Source: Leucobacter edaphi
GTDB taxonomy: Bacteria > Actinomycetota > Actinomycetes > Actinomycetales > Microbacteriaceae
NCBI RefSeq assembly: GCF_016522535.1
Contig: NZ_JAEHOI010000006.1
Span: 1-64,000 of the forward strand
Direction of reading: 5' to 3'
Length of the DNA stretch: 64,000 nt
Shown here: positions 16,717 to 25,992 of the stretch, piece by piece
Layout: each line of letters begins with the position of its first letter
How positions within the stretch are numbered: position 1 is the stretch's first letter
The notes under the pieces: generated by a model
Told to the model about the DNA's origin: nothing
The model's input: the letters and a program-made list of their open reading frames with translations, nothing else
Databases searched by the model: none
Program-made: the position numbers and the translations under genes

Positions 16717-17301
16717 ATGTCCGAGTCCTGGCCAAGATCGGGAGACGCCCCGCGAATCTATGACGTCGACGCGAATGATCCGGACAGCCGGCTCATCGAT
16801 CGATCCAGCATGGACGCCGACTCCATGCGTCAGATCGGCGAGATCATGGCCGCCCTCCACGCGCTCCGCACCGCAGAAGAACGCCTCTCCGAGGCCTCGC
16901 TCGCCTACATGAAACTCGGCCGCAACGACATGCGCGCGATCCACTTCCTCATCGTCACCGGGAACTCAGGCGCAATCGCCACCCCAGGCCAGGTCGCCGC
17001 CCACCTCAGCATCTCGACCGCGTCGACGACGAAACTCCTCGACCGTCTCGAACGCGCCGGCCACATCACCCGCTCAACTCACCCGGATGACCGGCGGGCG
17101 ATCGCCCTCGCCGTCACCCCGTCGACGCGCGAGGCGGCCATCGAAACCGTCGGCCGCCAGCAGGCGAAGCGCTTCCACGCGGCCGCGCGGCTCACACCCT
17201 CGGAGCGCGAGGTCGTGGCGCGCTTCATCACCGATATGGCGCGGGAACTGGACGTCTCCGGCGAGGCGTGGGCCTCCGGGGGCGCCCCGGAAGGCACTTG
17301 A
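16717..17301 (+). CDS. MarR family transcriptional regulator
   Basis: A 194-residue winged-helix regulator. The HTH lies around residues 88-112 (PGQVAAHLSISTASTTKLLD) followed by the wing with the family signature HPDDRRAIALAVT. The N-terminal ~45 residues are an acidic, Asp/Ser-rich extension. It is transcribed away from the MMPL exporter gene and probably represses both from the CTAGCCAAG repeats. The mRNA is probably leaderless. Confidence 0.9.
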   Translation: MSESWPRSGDAPRIYDVDANDPDSRLIDRSSMDADSMRQIGEIMAALHALRTAEERLSEASLAYMKLGRNDMRAIHFLIVTGNSGAIATPGQVAAHLSISTASTTKLLDRLERAGHITRSTHPDDRRAIALAVTPSTREAAIETVGRQQAKRFHAAARLTPSEREVVARFITDMARELDVSGEAWASGGAPEGT

Positions 17302-17411
17302 TCCCTCAATGATCGCTGGATCTAGGAATCTCCGAGCGGGCGATCATGAGTTGGCGCGCTAACTCAGTTCCACAAGGCTGCCCAGGACATTCCTTGCTCC
17401 ACTGGTCGAGT

Positions 17412-18053
17412 TCAGTTTTCAGCTCTGTCAACGAGGACAGCGTGAATTACTCTTACCAGCAGTTCCAAGTCGCCATCGTTACGAGCAGTGTGACAGGCTC
17501 CGTGAAGCTCGCCCATCCCAATGAGCCGCCAGTCCAGGCTTCGCCCCGACTTCGCTAGGAGCTGGCTAAAAAATTCTCTCTGGGTCCGACCATTGCCTTC
17601 GCGAAACGGGTGGGCGTAATTGAGGTAGTCATACAAATAGGCGACTTCGAGCACAAGCTCATCAGTTGTCATCGAGCGCAAATAGTCGGACTCCCGAACC
17701 CTCTGAGCAACATGGTCCACCGGCATCCAAATACTTGCTGGCGGGACAAATGACTCACCGCCGCCTTTGGCAAGCCCGACAGTGCGAAGCTCACCAGCCC
17801 ACTCATACACATCCTGAAACAACTGCCGATGTAGAGCTTGCAGGTGCAACAGGTCAAAGCTGCGTCGCACGAGACCCGGCAACTCACGGAGCTCGGCGAT
17901 GCGGTACTCAACGAGATCATTCTCAGCATCTGCAAGAACCAGTGCGTCCTCGACACCGAGTAAGTTACGTAGCACCGTGGCATCAGGGTTGATGAAATAT
18001 CCGTTCCACCGGGCTTCATGATCTCCGCGTTCCCAGGGCCGCAATTCGGTCAA
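17412..18053 (-). CDS. Fic family toxin (adenylyltransferase)
   Basis: A 213-residue Fic-domain protein. The catalytic motif HPFREGNGRTQR at 148-159 is a complete HxFx(D/E)GNGRxxR; the base His148 and phosphate-binding loop are intact, so it should transfer AMP from ATP to a target protein. The size matches stand-alone class I toxins such as VbhT's Fic part. The start is a TTG that overlaps the antitoxin stop by 4 bp (TTGA), implying translation coupled to the antitoxin. No in-cis inhibitory helix is seen; inhibition would come from the partner. The target is unknown. Confidence 0.88.
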   Translation of the reverse strand: MTELRPWERGDHEARWNGYFINPDATVLRNLLGVEDALVLADAENDLVEYRIAELRELPGLVRRSFDLLHLQALHRQLFQDVYEWAGELRTVGLAKGGGESFVPPASIWMPVDHVAQRVRESDYLRSMTTDELVLEVAYLYDYLNYAHPFREGNGRTQREFFSQLLAKSGRSLDWRLIGMGELHGACHTARNDGDLELLVRVIHAVLVDRAEN

Positions 18054-18238
18054 GAAATCCCGTATCGTTCGCGCACGCGCCGCCCCAGCTGATCTATGTC
18101 GATCTCGCCGCGCACGTAGGCATCCTGGTCACATCGAGTTTCCTCCGTGCTCCGCGATCCTTCAAGCTCGGATGACCGCCGGGCGTCAGTCACCGCACGT
18201 AACCGACGCTGAATTACGCCAGGCTCTGACGCGCTCAT
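18050..18238 (-). CDS. VbhA-like antitoxin of the Fic toxin
   Basis: A 62-residue protein whose helix contains SSELEG (residues 22-27), a match to the (S/T)xxxE(G/N) inhibitory motif that blocks ATP binding in class I Fic toxins; Glu26 would contact the toxin's second anchor arginine. The start ATG at 18238 has GAGGAGGGAGG 4 nt upstream, giving a 62-residue product, as in VbhA. It is translated first and coupled to the toxin. Upstream in-frame codons up to 18391 lack the ribosome site. Confidence 0.85.
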   Translation of the reverse strand: MSASEPGVIQRRLRAVTDARRSSELEGSRSTEETRCDQDAYVRGEIDIDQLGRRVRERYGIS

Positions 18239-18353
18239 GATGCCTCCCTCCTCTGGGTCAATTCTAGCGCTCGGACCCGGCAGGTCCGCTGTCTCTTCGC
18301 CCGCCGAGACGACTCGCGAAGCGCCTTCAGGCCAAAGACCTGAGAACTGAAAT

Positions 18354-20207
18354 TCAGTCGCCGGTATCGCCGATCTCGTCATCAAGGTCAAACCCTGCTC
18401 CAGCAGCTTTGGCTACAACAGCGCTATTTGTCGCAGTAGTGATTTCACGTTGCACAGGAGACCCCATTGCTTCTTCAACAAGCTTGAGGAGGTATTCGCG
18501 CCGATAAGCAAAATGTGCCTCAAAGTCATCAGCGCGCATCGCCGCCGCGTCAAGCCCATGTGTAATTAGTAACTCATCGACCTCTGCCCGGGACAACCGC
18601 GACTCGCGCTCAACGCGCGTTAGATACTGCGATGGCGCGACACCACCGATTGCTCTGTTGGTGCGTGCGGCGAGAGGTGTTTTGTTCACGATGCTGTCAT
18701 ATTGTTCGAGCTCAATTCCATGTTCGACTGCCCACGCCTTCGGAAATACGTGGTGAATATCGGTCGCAAGGTCTTTGTGCGTCTGTAGGTCAAAGCGATG
18801 ATTCGCTATCCAATCAACCGCACCCTTCGCAACCTGCAGGGCATAAATACCCTTGTAGGCAGCAGAATTTCGTGATCGCAACGTGTACAAACGCCATTCG
18901 TTGAAAGTCGCGTCAGCTACTGTCAATGGCAACACCTCAGTCTCACCAGAGGCCCACCCTGGCACCTGTTCAACATCTCGTGCAAACCGGGTTTCGGTTG
19001 ATGATCCGTACTTCTCGCCGAGTACGCCTGACCAGTACCAACGGCGTAGGCGAGCCTGCACTCCGTGTGAATCTGCCTGATCGCCAAGCAACACTCGCAC
19101 CACCGCAAGTGGAACAATCTGCGTTGAATATGGCAGGAAGCGAGTATCAAAGACGCACTGGTCAACCAAAAAGCGTGCGGCCCACAGGAATCCCTTGCGA
19201 AGCTTGTCTCGCCATGCAAGATACGACGGCAGCTCGAGTTTGAGGAGATCTTCTCGTTTGGCTGAGACCGCAGGCGGTCGCTGTGCCGTGCTTTCCCTGT
19301 TGCGCCGCAGCGTCTCCAGCAAACTCACGCCTTGTAAGAACTCGACACTGCGGGTGTCGGCGAGCACCGGGTACTGGGCAAAGCTCCTTTCGATGTCCGC
19401 CCAGTCGTCTTTCAAGCGAAAGTCTTTCCCGTGCTCTTCAAAATACTCTGCGTCTCCGGCAAAAGTAGAAGTCAAGAGTTCAAAAACAGTTAGCGGAACG
19501 CCTCCCGTGTTGACTTTCTCAAACACGGTCGCGACAGCTGCTTTGCTCGTGCGTCGATCAAGTGAGATAGCCGGGATTCGATATGCCGAAGTCGGCTGCA
19601 CGACTTCATTGATGAAAGCGTCCCCTGCATCCCTCCCGGCGATTCTCCTGACGTGTTCGAAGAGCGCAAAGGTGTCGAGAAAAAGACTCACCGGCACCAT
19701 TCCTGCTGCCACCTGCTTCTCTGGCGTTGAAAGATCAATCTTGACTTCACGTCCAAAATTGGTGCGCTCAATCCCGTCGGCCGGAAGTGAAATTACGGCG
19801 TCATCAATTCGAGCATCGCCCTCGACCGAGACTCGCACATCAACGAAGTAGCGGCGGTCCATGAGCTTGCCCCTCACATCGCGAGTTGCGACGACGCGCT
19901 CGCCGCTGAACGCTTGTGTGAGCGAAGTAAGCCTTTGCTGCCCGTCAAGTAACAACCATTCAGGAGTCACATCTCGCGGTGCCCCCGAGCCAGCGATCGG
20001 TTTGGGTTTGAAACGTACCTGCTCGTTTCCAGTTTGCAACAGCATCACGATACCCATCGGGTGGCCCCTCAGCACGGTCACAATGAGCTGACGCACCCGT
20101 TCATCGTCCCACTTATATTCACGCTGAAAATCAGGAAGCTGCAATTTTCCGTCGCGCGCCCACTTTACGTATTCAGCGAGTTGGAATTGTGGAGTTTCAA
20201 ATGACAT
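18354..20207 (-). CDS. DUF262/DUF1524 protein (GmrSD-like)
   Basis: A 617-residue single chain. The N-terminal DUF262 part has LPDFQREYKWDDERV (24-38) and LLLDGQQRLTSL (85-96) with the DGQQR nucleotide motif, and RRTSKAAVATVFEKVNTGG further on. The C-terminal DUF1524 part has HHVFP (485-489), N508 and TNRAIG, the HNH-like nuclease signature. This is the domain order of GmrSD/BrxU-type, modification-dependent restriction enzymes, although many DUF262 proteins are untested. The ATG has only a weak GAGAG-like site. It lies 115 bp upstream of the Fic antitoxin on the same strand and may be co-transcribed with it. Confidence 0.82.
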   Translation of the reverse strand: MSFETPQFQLAEYVKWARDGKLQLPDFQREYKWDDERVRQLIVTVLRGHPMGIVMLLQTGNEQVRFKPKPIAGSGAPRDVTPEWLLLDGQQRLTSLTQAFSGERVVATRDVRGKLMDRRYFVDVRVSVEGDARIDDAVISLPADGIERTNFGREVKIDLSTPEKQVAAGMVPVSLFLDTFALFEHVRRIAGRDAGDAFINEVVQPTSAYRIPAISLDRRTSKAAVATVFEKVNTGGVPLTVFELLTSTFAGDAEYFEEHGKDFRLKDDWADIERSFAQYPVLADTRSVEFLQGVSLLETLRRNRESTAQRPPAVSAKREDLLKLELPSYLAWRDKLRKGFLWAARFLVDQCVFDTRFLPYSTQIVPLAVVRVLLGDQADSHGVQARLRRWYWSGVLGEKYGSSTETRFARDVEQVPGWASGETEVLPLTVADATFNEWRLYTLRSRNSAAYKGIYALQVAKGAVDWIANHRFDLQTHKDLATDIHHVFPKAWAVEHGIELEQYDSIVNKTPLAARTNRAIGGVAPSQYLTRVERESRLSRAEVDELLITHGLDAAAMRADDFEAHFAYRREYLLKLVEEAMGSPVQREITTATNSAVVAKAAGAGFDLDDEIGDTGD

Positions 20208-20870
20208 CGCTGTCTCTCGTTCCTGTGCAGAAGAAGGCCTGGTGACACCGCAACTCAGCTTAGCTGAGCAGAAGCGGGACCCTCTTGTTTTACCAGCGCC
20301 CCGAGTCTGCCTCACGAGTAGATTGCGACCGGGCTCTGGCTCGCGAGGTGTTCAACAAGAACGAATGGAGCATTTCAACCAACAGACGAGATTCATTTGG
20401 TCTATGCAACATGCAGGAACGACACGTGCCGCCACTGAGTGCTCACCAAGCTGCGTGACACTATCGGGTAACGGCGAGCGCTTTCCTCACGGGGCTGCAA
20501 CTTGCTACATCACTCAGATAGTACTCAGATAGTCCTGGACAACTCGTTCCCCATTTCGCCGCTCCGCACTTCTGCCGCAGGCGTTGATCCCCAAGGCGTC
20601 CCATCAGATCAAGCAAGAGCGACCCCGTTCCCGAAAGACTCCGTGATGATGCGGGCACTTTCACCTTGGCTCCGGTAGCGGCCGAGAAAAAGGAACAAGT
20701 GCAACAGCCCAAGAGCGGCACATGGCTGCCGGAGATTTTCTCGTCCGCCCCGGCCCGCATAGCCAACGCACTCCTCCGCGAGCAATTTTGATCGCGCAGT
20801 CAGCCAGGCCACGCGCAGCACATCAAACTCCCATCAAGGTCTTTGCAGGCAAAGTAGGCCAAACAAATCG

Positions 20871-20905
20871 GCCACTGCCATTCTCGGCAGTGGCGTCCTT
20901 TTGTC
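20871..20905 (+). terminator. Rho-independent terminator-like hairpin
   Basis: GCCACTGCC (20871-20879) pairs perfectly with GGCAGTGGC (20886-20894) around a 6-nt loop, followed by GTCCTTTTGTCTTT. The T-tract is on the plus strand, although no plus-strand gene can be supported upstream, hinting at a lost gene or a transcript from the island. Confidence 0.6.
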
Positions 20906-20926
20906 TTTAGGTTTGGAAACACGAAA

Positions 20927-20964
20927 ACGCCCCTGACCTGCGGAAATTCGCGGATCAGGGGCGT
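20927..20964 (-). terminator. Rho-independent terminator of the nrd operon
   Basis: ACGCCCCTGA and TCAGGGGCGT pair over 10 bp around an 18-nt loop. On the minus strand it is followed by TTTTCGTGTTT. It lies 26 bp after the nrdF stop. Confidence 0.75.
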
Positions 20965-20989
20965 GAAAAGATCTTATATAGACCCTCGT

Positions 20990-22033
<1,044 letters not shown>

Positions 22034-22050
22034 CTACCTGCGGCTCCGGC

Positions 22051-22084
22051 GGTGCGGACCCCCCAGTTTTGCGGGGCCCGCACC
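22051..22084 (-). terminator. GC-rich hairpin between nrdE and nrdF
   Basis: GGTGCGG (22051-22057) pairs with CCGCACC (22078-22084), extended by CCCC/GGGG inside. There is no T-run, so it is more likely a pause, attenuation or mRNA-stability stem that uncouples nrdE and nrdF levels than a full terminator. Confidence 0.45.
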
Positions 22085-22089
22085 CTGGG

Positions 22090-24231
22090 TTACAGCATGC
22101 AGCTGACGCACTCGGTCATGTCGGTGCCCTCGAGCGCGAGCTGGCGGAGCCGGATGTAGTAGATCGTCTTGATCCCCTTGCGCCACGCGTAGATCTGTGC
22201 GCGGTTGATGTCGCGCGTGGTGGCGGTGTCCTTGAAGAACAGGGTGAGCGAGAGGCCCTGGTCGACGTGCTGCGTTGCCGCGGCGTAGGTGTCGATGATC
22301 TTGTCGGGGCCGATCTCGTAGGCGTCGGTGTAGTACTCGAGGTTCTCGTTCGTCATGAACGGCGCCGGGTAGTACACGCGGCCGAGCTTGCCTTCCTTGC
22401 GGATCTCGACCTTCGACGCGATCGGGTGGATCGAGCTCGTCGAGTTGTTGATGTAGGAGATCGAGCCGGTGGGGGGCACAGCCTGCAGGTTCTGGTTGTA
22501 GATGCCGTGCTCCATGACGCTGGCCTTGAGCGCGCGCCAGTCATCCTGGGTGGGGATCTCGATGCCGGCGTTCGCGAAGAGTTCGCGGACGCGCTCGGTC
22601 TCGGGCTCCCAGACGCCGTCGGTGTACTTGTCGAAGAACTCGCCGCTCGCGTACTTCGAGTCGGCGAAGCCGCCGAAGCTCTGGCCGCGCTCGATCGCGA
22701 TGCGGTTGGAGGCGGTGAGGGCGTGGAACAGCACCGTGTAGAAGTAGATGTTGGTGAAGTCGATGCCCTCGTCGGAGCCGTAGTGCACGTGCTCGCGGGC
22801 GAGGTAGCCGTGGAGGTTCATCTGGCCGAGGCCGATGGCGTGCGACTGATCGTTGCCGTCCTCGATGGAGCGGACGGAGGAGATGTGGCTCATATCGCTG
22901 ACCGCGGTCAGCGCGCGGATGGCGAGCTCGACGGTTTCGCCGAGGTTGCCGCCGTCCATCGCGGTGGCGATGTTCATCGAGCCGAGGTTGCAGGAGATGT
23001 CCTTGCCGATGTGGTCGTAGCTGAGGTCCTCGTTGTAGGTGGTCGGGGTGTTGACCTGGAGGATCTCGGAGCACAGGTTGGACATGTTGATGCGGCCCTT
23101 GATCGGGTTTTCCCGGTTGACCGTGTCTTCGAACACGATGTACGGGTAGCCCGACTCGAACTGCAGCTCAGCCACGGTCTGGAAGAAGTGGCGTGCGCTG
23201 ATCTTGGTCTTCTTGATCCGCGCGTCGTCCACCATCTCGTGGTACTTCTCGGTGACGGAGATGTCACCGAAGGGGACGCCGTAGACGCGCTCGACGTCGT
23301 ATGGGGAGAAGAGGTACATGTCCTCGTTCTTCTTCGCGAGTTCGAAGGTGATGTCGGGGACGACGACGCCGAGGGAGAGGGTCTTGATGCGGATCTTCTC
23401 GTCCGCGTTCTCGCGCTTGGTGTCGAGGAACTTCATGATGTCGGGGTGGTGGGCCGACAGGTAGACCGCGCCGGCGCCCTGGCGAGCACCGAGCTGGTTG
23501 GCGTAGCTGAAGCTGTCTTCGAGGAGCTTCATGACGGGGATAATGCCGGAGGACTGGTTTTCGATCTTCTTGATCGGGGCGCCAGACTCGCGGACGTTGG
23601 AGAGCAGCAGGGCGACGCCGCCGCCGCGCTTCGAGAGCTGCAGCGAGGAGTTGATGCCGCGCGAGATCGACTCCATGTTGTCCTCGATGCGGAGGAGGAA
23701 GCAGGAGACGAGTTCGCCGCGCTGCGCCTTGCCGAGGTTGAGGAAGGTGGGCGTTGCCGGCTGGAAGCGGCCGGACACGATCTCGCGGACGAGGCCGCGG
23801 GCGAGCTCCTGGTCGCCCTGGGCGAGGCCGAGCGCGACCATGACGACGCGGTCCTCGAAGCGCTCGAGGTAGCGCTTGCCGTCGAACGTTTTGAGGGCGT
23901 AGGAGGTGAAGAACTTGAAGGCGCCGAGGAAGGTCGGGAAGCGGAACTTCATCGCGTAGGCCTCGTTGGTGAGCTCCTCGATGAACTCCGCGGGGTACTG
24001 CTCGAGCAGCTCGCGCTCGTAGTACTCGTTGTCGACAAGGTAGCGGAGGCGCTCCTGGAAGTTGTGGAAGAACACCGTGTTCTGGTTGACGTGCTGCAGG
24101 AAGTACTGCCGCGCGGCTTCGCGATCCTTGTCGAACTGGATGTTGCCGTCGGCGTCGTACAGGTTGAGCATCGCGTTCAGCGAGTGGTAATCCATGTCGC
24201 TGATCTTGGAGGACTCGAAGCCCTGTTCCAT
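22090..24231 (-). CDS. nrdE: Class Ib ribonucleotide reductase alpha subunit
   Basis: A 713-residue R1 protein that reduces ribonucleoside diphosphates. The substrate-site cysteine is in [13 protein letters not shown] (C177); the NLCSE loop carries the catalytic Asn, thiyl Cys and Glu; the C-terminal CVSC pair (C708, C711) is regenerated by NrdH. There is no ATP-cone, as expected for class Ib. The ATG shares its A with the nrdI TGA stop (TGATG), so the two are coupled. Longer in-frame starts inside nrdI lack ribosome sites. Confidence 0.97.
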   Translation of the reverse strand: MEQGFESSKISDMDYHSLNAMLNLYDADGNIQFDKDREAARQYFLQHVNQNTVFFHNFQERLRYLVDNEYYERELLEQYPAEFIEELTNEAYAMKFRFPTFLGAFKFFTSYALKTFDGKRYLERFEDRVVMVALGLAQGDQELARGLVREIVSGRFQPATPTFLNLGKAQRGELVSCFLLRIEDNMESISRGINSSLQLSKRGGGVALLLSNVRESGAPIKKIENQSSGIIPVMKLLEDSFSYANQLGARQGAGAVYLSAHHPDIMKFLDTKRENADEKIRIKTLSLGVVVPDITFELAKKNEDMYLFSPYDVERVYGVPFGDISVTEKYHEMVDDARIKKTKISARHFFQTVAELQFESGYPYIVFEDTVNRENPIKGRINMSNLCSEILQVNTPTTYNEDLSYDHIGKDISCNLGSMNIATAMDGGNLGETVELAIRALTAVSDMSHISSVRSIEDGNDQSHAIGLGQMNLHGYLAREHVHYGSDEGIDFTNIYFYTVLFHALTASNRIAIERGQSFGGFADSKYASGEFFDKYTDGVWEPETERVRELFANAGIEIPTQDDWRALKASVMEHGIYNQNLQAVPPTGSISYINNSTSSIHPIASKVEIRKEGKLGRVYYPAPFMTNENLEYYTDAYEIGPDKIIDTYAAATQHVDQGLSLTLFFKDTATTRDINRAQIYAWRKGIKTIYYIRLRQLALEGTDMTECVSCML

Positions 24232-24632
24232 CACTGCTGCTTCCAAAACTGTTCCAATCCTTCTTGGACGGCGGTCACGTCGTCCGGGGTTCCAAAGAGT
24301 TCGAATCTGTAGAGGAGTGGCACCTGGCACTTCCTCGCGACGATGTCGCCGGCGAGTCCGTAGGCCTCGCCGAAGTTGGTGTTGCCCGCGACCATGACGC
24401 CGCGGATCAACTTCCGGTTTCGCTCGTCGTTGAGGAACCGGATCACCTGCTTGGGGACGGCTTTGGTGCTGGGACCGCCGCCATAGGTTGGCAGGAGCAG
24501 GACGTAGGGTTCGGTGACGACGAGCGGATCTTCCCTTGAGTACAACGGGATCCGTTCGGCATCCATTCCGAGCTTCTCGACGAATCGTTTCGTGTTACCG
24601 GAGACGCTGGAGAAATACACCAGGTCTGCCAT
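24231..24632 (-). CDS. nrdI: Flavodoxin-like NrdI, activator of NrdF
   Basis: A 133-residue flavoprotein. The FMN phosphate loop [15 protein letters not shown] is at the N terminus, and PTYGGG and [11 protein letters not shown] loops follow. NrdI supplies the oxidant for assembling the dimanganese-tyrosyl cofactor of NrdF. ATG 24632 was chosen because GGAGG lies 8 nt upstream; two in-frame GTGs just before it overlap the site. It is 121 bp downstream of nrdH and overlaps nrdE. Confidence 0.95.
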   Translation of the reverse strand: MADLVYFSSVSGNTKRFVEKLGMDAERIPLYSREDPLVVTEPYVLLLPTYGGGPSTKAVPKQVIRFLNDERNRKLIRGVMVAGNTNFGEAYGLAGDIVARKCQVPLLYRFELFGTPDDVTAVQEGLEQFWKQQ

Positions 24633-24753
24633 GCTCACCACCTCCGTTTGGAGCGGAACTTCGACACTGCTGGGATGTTCGACCTACTGAAACGCCCCCG
24701 GCTCGCAGAGGATCTTTCCTCGTGCGGCCGCGGGCGGTTTCGACGTGCGGGGG

Positions 24754-24990
24754 TTAGTCCGCGAGGCGGCTTGCGAGCTCCGAGATCTTGTCGGGGCGGA
24801 AGCCCGACCAGTGCTCGTCCTCAGTGACCACCACGGGAGCCTGGAGGTAGCCCAGCTCCTTCACCGTCTCGAGCGCCGTCGCGTCCTCGGACAGGTCGAG
24901 TACGTCGTACTCGATGCCCTTGCTGTCGAGCGCTCGGTACGTCGCGGTGCACTGCACGCACGACGGCTTGGTGTATACCGTAATGGCCAT
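24754..24990 (-). CDS. nrdH: Glutaredoxin-like NrdH redoxin
   Basis: A 78-residue glutaredoxin-fold protein with thioredoxin-like activity. The active site is CVQC (C11, C14) and the conserved HWSGFRPDKI near the C terminus is specific for NrdH. It reduces the C-terminal cysteines of NrdE. GAGGAGG lies 7 nt before the ATG. First gene of the nrd operon, preceded by a NrdR box. Confidence 0.96.
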   Translation of the reverse strand: MAITVYTKPSCVQCTATYRALDSKGIEYDVLDLSEDATALETVKELGYLQAPVVVTEDEHWSGFRPDKISELASRLAD

Positions 24991-25324
24991 CTCACGTCCC
25001 TCCTCAAAAACCTTCGTGCCCCGACCGAGGCACTACATATAGTGAACCACACCCGCGGCGACCACAAGATGATGTAGTTACATCTTTGTAGTTTTACACC
25101 GGCTCTCCACCGATTTCGACCCCGTCCTGGGGAGAACTTTCGGCGCGGTTCCGCCCCTTTTCCCGGGTTATCCACACCTCCCACAGGCCGGAAGAATTTT
25201 CTGCGGCGCACCGTCATCGGCGTGTCGCTGAGTGGACTCGGAAGCCCAGTTATCGGGGTGCGCGCCGGGTGAACCGGGCGCACCAGCCGGCGCCGCGCAG
25301 GCGTCGGCTGGCGGCTCGATCGCA
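24991..25324. other. 334-bp intergenic region with the nrd promoter
   Basis: It contains the nrdH ribosome site, the NrdR box at 25031-25044, AT-rich palindromic sequence (GATGTA/TACATC at 25071-25084) and, beyond it, GC-rich sequence following the stop of the next gene at 25325. No gene is visible. Confidence 0.7.
25031..25044 (-). promoter_or_regulatory. NrdR box upstream of nrdH
   Basis: CACTACATATAGTG is an almost perfect palindrome matching the NrdR consensus (ACACWATATWGTGT-like), about 40 bp upstream of the nrdH start and overlapping a TATATG -10-like hexamer. NrdR boxes normally occur in pairs; degenerate partner candidates lie at 25064-25079 (CAAGATGATGTAGT) and 25079-25092. Confidence 0.75.
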
Positions 25325-25879
25325 TCACAACGAGATGGGCCACAGCAGCTCCCTTCCGTCGGGCTCGAACCAGCGCAGCACGAGCATCGCATCGGCGGTG
25401 CCGAGGGCGCGCTCCGCGTCGGAGCCGCGGAGCACCGCGCGAACCCGCTCCCCCGGCTGGACCGTGCGCGGAAGCGACAGCCCGAGCATGCCGCCACCGG
25501 CGAGCGCGAGACGCACCGAGTGCAACGGGGCAGCACCGCAGTGCTCCAGTTCGATCACCCCGGAGGCGGAACGGGCCGAGATGCGCCACGGCACCGGGAA
25601 CGCGCCAGACTCCGCGGGTGCGGCCCCCAACGGCGGCGCAGCGGGTTGCGGAGAAGCATGGGGCTGCGGCGAAGCCGGCGTGGACGCAGCAGACGCAGAC
25701 CTGGCAGACGCAGACGGGACAGACGCAGACGCAGCAGACCCCGGTCCGCCCGATCCCTCACTGCCGGAGGAGGGCCCCGCTGCCGCGCGCAGCGGCAAGA
25801 CCTCCCGCCCGGGCGCACGGCCACCCGGCCGCTGACGCGCTGGCGCCTGCAACCGGGTGGAGATGCGGAAGGGATTCAT
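25325..25879 (-). CDS. Hypothetical protein with Ala/Ser/Pro-rich middle
   Basis: A 184-residue protein that I do not recognise. Residues 1-30 are Arg/Pro-rich and basic; residues about 35-90 are low-complexity Ala/Ser/Pro, encoded by CAGACGCAGAC-like DNA repeats near 25680-25740; the last ~85 residues form a compact domain (WRISARSASGVIELEHCG onward) of likely beta type. No signal peptide or membrane segment. The start is set by TACCCT 6 nt upstream (leaderless). The YhgE gene lies upstream on the same strand with a 113-bp gap. Confidence 0.65.
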   Translation of the reverse strand: MNPFRISTRLQAPARQRPGGRAPGREVLPLRAAAGPSSGSEGSGGPGSAASASVPSASARSASAASTPASPQPHASPQPAAPPLGAAPAESGAFPVPWRISARSASGVIELEHCGAAPLHSVRLALAGGGMLGLSLPRTVQPGERVRAVLRGSDAERALGTADAMLVLRWFEPDGRELLWPISL

Positions 25880-25891
25880 GCGGCCAGGGTA
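25880..25891 (-). promoter_or_regulatory. Leaderless promoter -10 (TACCCT) of the hypothetical gene at 25325
   Basis: Minus-strand TACCCT (25891-25886) is 6 nt before the ATG at 25879. Confidence 0.5.
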
Positions 25892-25992
25892 CGGGTGACC
25901 ACTGACATTCATGAGGGGTGCGGGAACGGTGCGGGACGCGCGCCAGCAGCACGCCCCGCACCGCCGGGAAACAGCCCGGCTCCCGCCGAAAA

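Larger units (their letters stand above)
17302..20989. other. Lower-GC accessory island (Fic toxin-antitoxin and DUF262 protein)
   Basis: Between the MarR gene and nrdF the base composition falls clearly below the flanks (many AT-ending codons, AT-rich spacers). The segment holds a toxin-antitoxin pair, a GmrSD-like protein and a 782-bp gene-free stretch, ending in a hairpin. No integrase, tRNA or clear end repeats were found, so the boundary is set by composition only. A small inverted repeat TGAGTT/AACTCA (17347-17366) marks the left edge. Confidence 0.6.
20208..20989. other. 782-bp stretch without a supported gene
   Basis: No open frame here has a ribosome site, a leaderless promoter or a recognisable domain; all frames over 60 codons look like chance. 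What can be seen: a direct repeat ACTCAGATAG (20514-20534), a plus-direction terminator-like hairpin (20871-20905) and the nrdF terminator (20927-20964). The AT content resembles the DUF262 gene. It may be a decayed part of the island. Confidence 0.6.

Noticed and set aside
20461-20821. Minus-strand frames of 70-101 codons in the gene-free stretch
   Set aside because: No ribosome site, promoter, domain or plausible codon bias.
17302-20989. Prophage or transposon
   Set aside because: No integrase, transposase, phage structural gene, tRNA or terminal repeats; called only a low-GC island.
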